A stretch of 7,176 nt of DNA from Caldisericia bacterium. GTDB lineage: Bacteria; Caldisericota; Caldisericia; UBA6126; JAGPKI01. Below the pieces are notes generated by a model that saw nothing but the letters and a program-made list of their open reading frames with translations, was not told the DNA's origin and ran no database searches. A program made the translations under genes and the position numbers. Numbering within the stretch: the first letter of the stretch is position 1; the number at the start of each line of letters is the position of its first letter. The stretch lies in assembly GCA_018054005.1 (NCBI GenBank), contig JAGPKI010000075.1:1-7176 (forward strand), written 5' to 3'. Positions 7,013 to 7,176 of this stretch are shown in pieces.

Positions 7013-7037
7013 AAAAATCTGTTATTTTATATACAGA
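7013..7037 (-). terminator. candidate rho-independent terminator of the right-edge gene
   Basis: On the minus strand TCTGT, a bulged A, TAT, a 3-nt AAA loop, ATA and ACAGA form an 8-pair stem (7037-7018), immediately followed by TTTTT (7017-7013). It starts 18 nt after the stop codon of the partial gene at 7055, where an intrinsic terminator is expected. The stem has only two G-C pairs, so strength is uncertain. Confidence 0.5.
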
Positions 7038-7054
7038 AGTTTAATTGTACAAAT

Positions 7055-7176
7055 TTAGAGTCTAACTGACTTTAGAGCTTCTTTAATTATTTGTTGAGTT
7101 TTAAGAATTTCTTCTTTATCTTTATATGAGTTCCTTGGCCAGAAAAAGCCTGTAAGTCCATCTCCTTTTCTTCTTG
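7055..7176 (-). CDS. C-terminal 39 residues of an unidentified protein (cut by window edge)
   Basis: One minus-strand frame stays open from the window edge to TAA at 7057-7055, encoding 39 residues. It begins RRKGDGLTGFFWPRNSYK and ends with a probable amphipathic helix (EEILKTQQIIKEALKSV). The GDGLTGFFWPR segment has glycine, tryptophan and proline in an order unlikely for random AT-rich sequence, and the other two minus-strand frames stop earlier, so this is probably the true end of a gene. A candidate terminator follows it. I do not recognise the family. It converges with alr across the gene-poor stretch. Confidence 0.55.
   Translation of the reverse strand, partial: RRKGDGLTGFFWPRNSYKDKEEILKTQQIIKEALKSVRL

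Larger units (their letters stand above)
6346..7054. other. long AT-rich stretch without an intact gene; possible gene remains
   Basis: About 700 bp between two convergent genes hold no recognisable protein, tRNA or rRNA. On the plus strand there are only fragments: 27 codons from ATG 6661 to TAA 6744; 31 codons from ATG 6746 to TAA 6841, continuing in the same frame for 28 codons from GTG 6842 to TAA 6928; then another frame from 6922 to 6987 (SLIYDQGKSKKRETL). A GGAGG at 6714-6718 has no start codon at the right distance; an ATA stands 8 nt away. On the minus strand, 51 codons are open from 6644 to a stop at 6491-6489 without an ATG, ending in a Cys/Lys/Arg-rich tail. This could be decayed coding sequence or simple intergenic DNA. 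I cannot assign a family. Confidence 0.5.

Noticed and set aside
6346..7054. CRISPR array, tRNA or other known RNA gene
   Set aside because: No regularly spaced repeats were seen, and no tRNA-like arms or CCA-adjacent acceptor stem could be found.

Overview
The window looks like chromosomal DNA from an AT-rich bacterium, roughly 30% G+C by eye. Gene starts inside the operon carry strong GGAGG-type Shine-Dalgarno sites. A secreted polysaccharide deacetylase and an alanine racemase point to a peptidoglycan-containing, probably diderm or otherwise exopolysaccharide-producing cell. Nothing in the sequence fixes the phylum. Succinyl-CoA synthetase next to a histidine-degradation enzyme would suit an amino-acid-using, possibly fermentative, organism, but that is inference.

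The left two thirds (5115 down to 1) is one tightly packed minus-strand run. In transcription order it holds a secreted Ig-like/polysaccharide deacetylase (5073-3439), sucC (3419-2271), sucD (2270-1410), a degenerate YchF/OLA1-family protein (1413-412) and the first 137 codons of hutI, imidazolonepropionase (412-1, running off the window). Junctions are a 19-nt gap, a direct abutment, a 4-nt ATGA overlap and a 1-nt TAATG overlap. This is the geometry of a single transcript with translational coupling. A TTGACA/TATAAA promoter sits just ahead of the deacetylase.

A divergent promoter region of about 150 bp separates this run from alr, the alanine racemase on the plus strand (5227-6345), which supplies D-alanine for peptidoglycan. 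Both divergent genes lack a Shine-Dalgarno site and have promoter boxes almost touching their start codons, which suggests very short or absent leaders.

The right end (6346-7054) is about 700 bp with no intact gene. It is very AT-rich and contains only short broken reading frames, an orphan GGAGG and some hairpins. At the edge is the C-terminal 39 residues of an unidentified minus-strand protein (7176-7055), followed by a credible hairpin/T-tract terminator.

The most unusual element is the YchF-like protein. It keeps the C-terminal TGS domain and the NxxE nucleotide-specificity motif, but it has lost the P-loop Ser/Thr and the switch II/G3 loop. It is locked by overlapping codons between succinyl-CoA synthetase and imidazolonepropionase.
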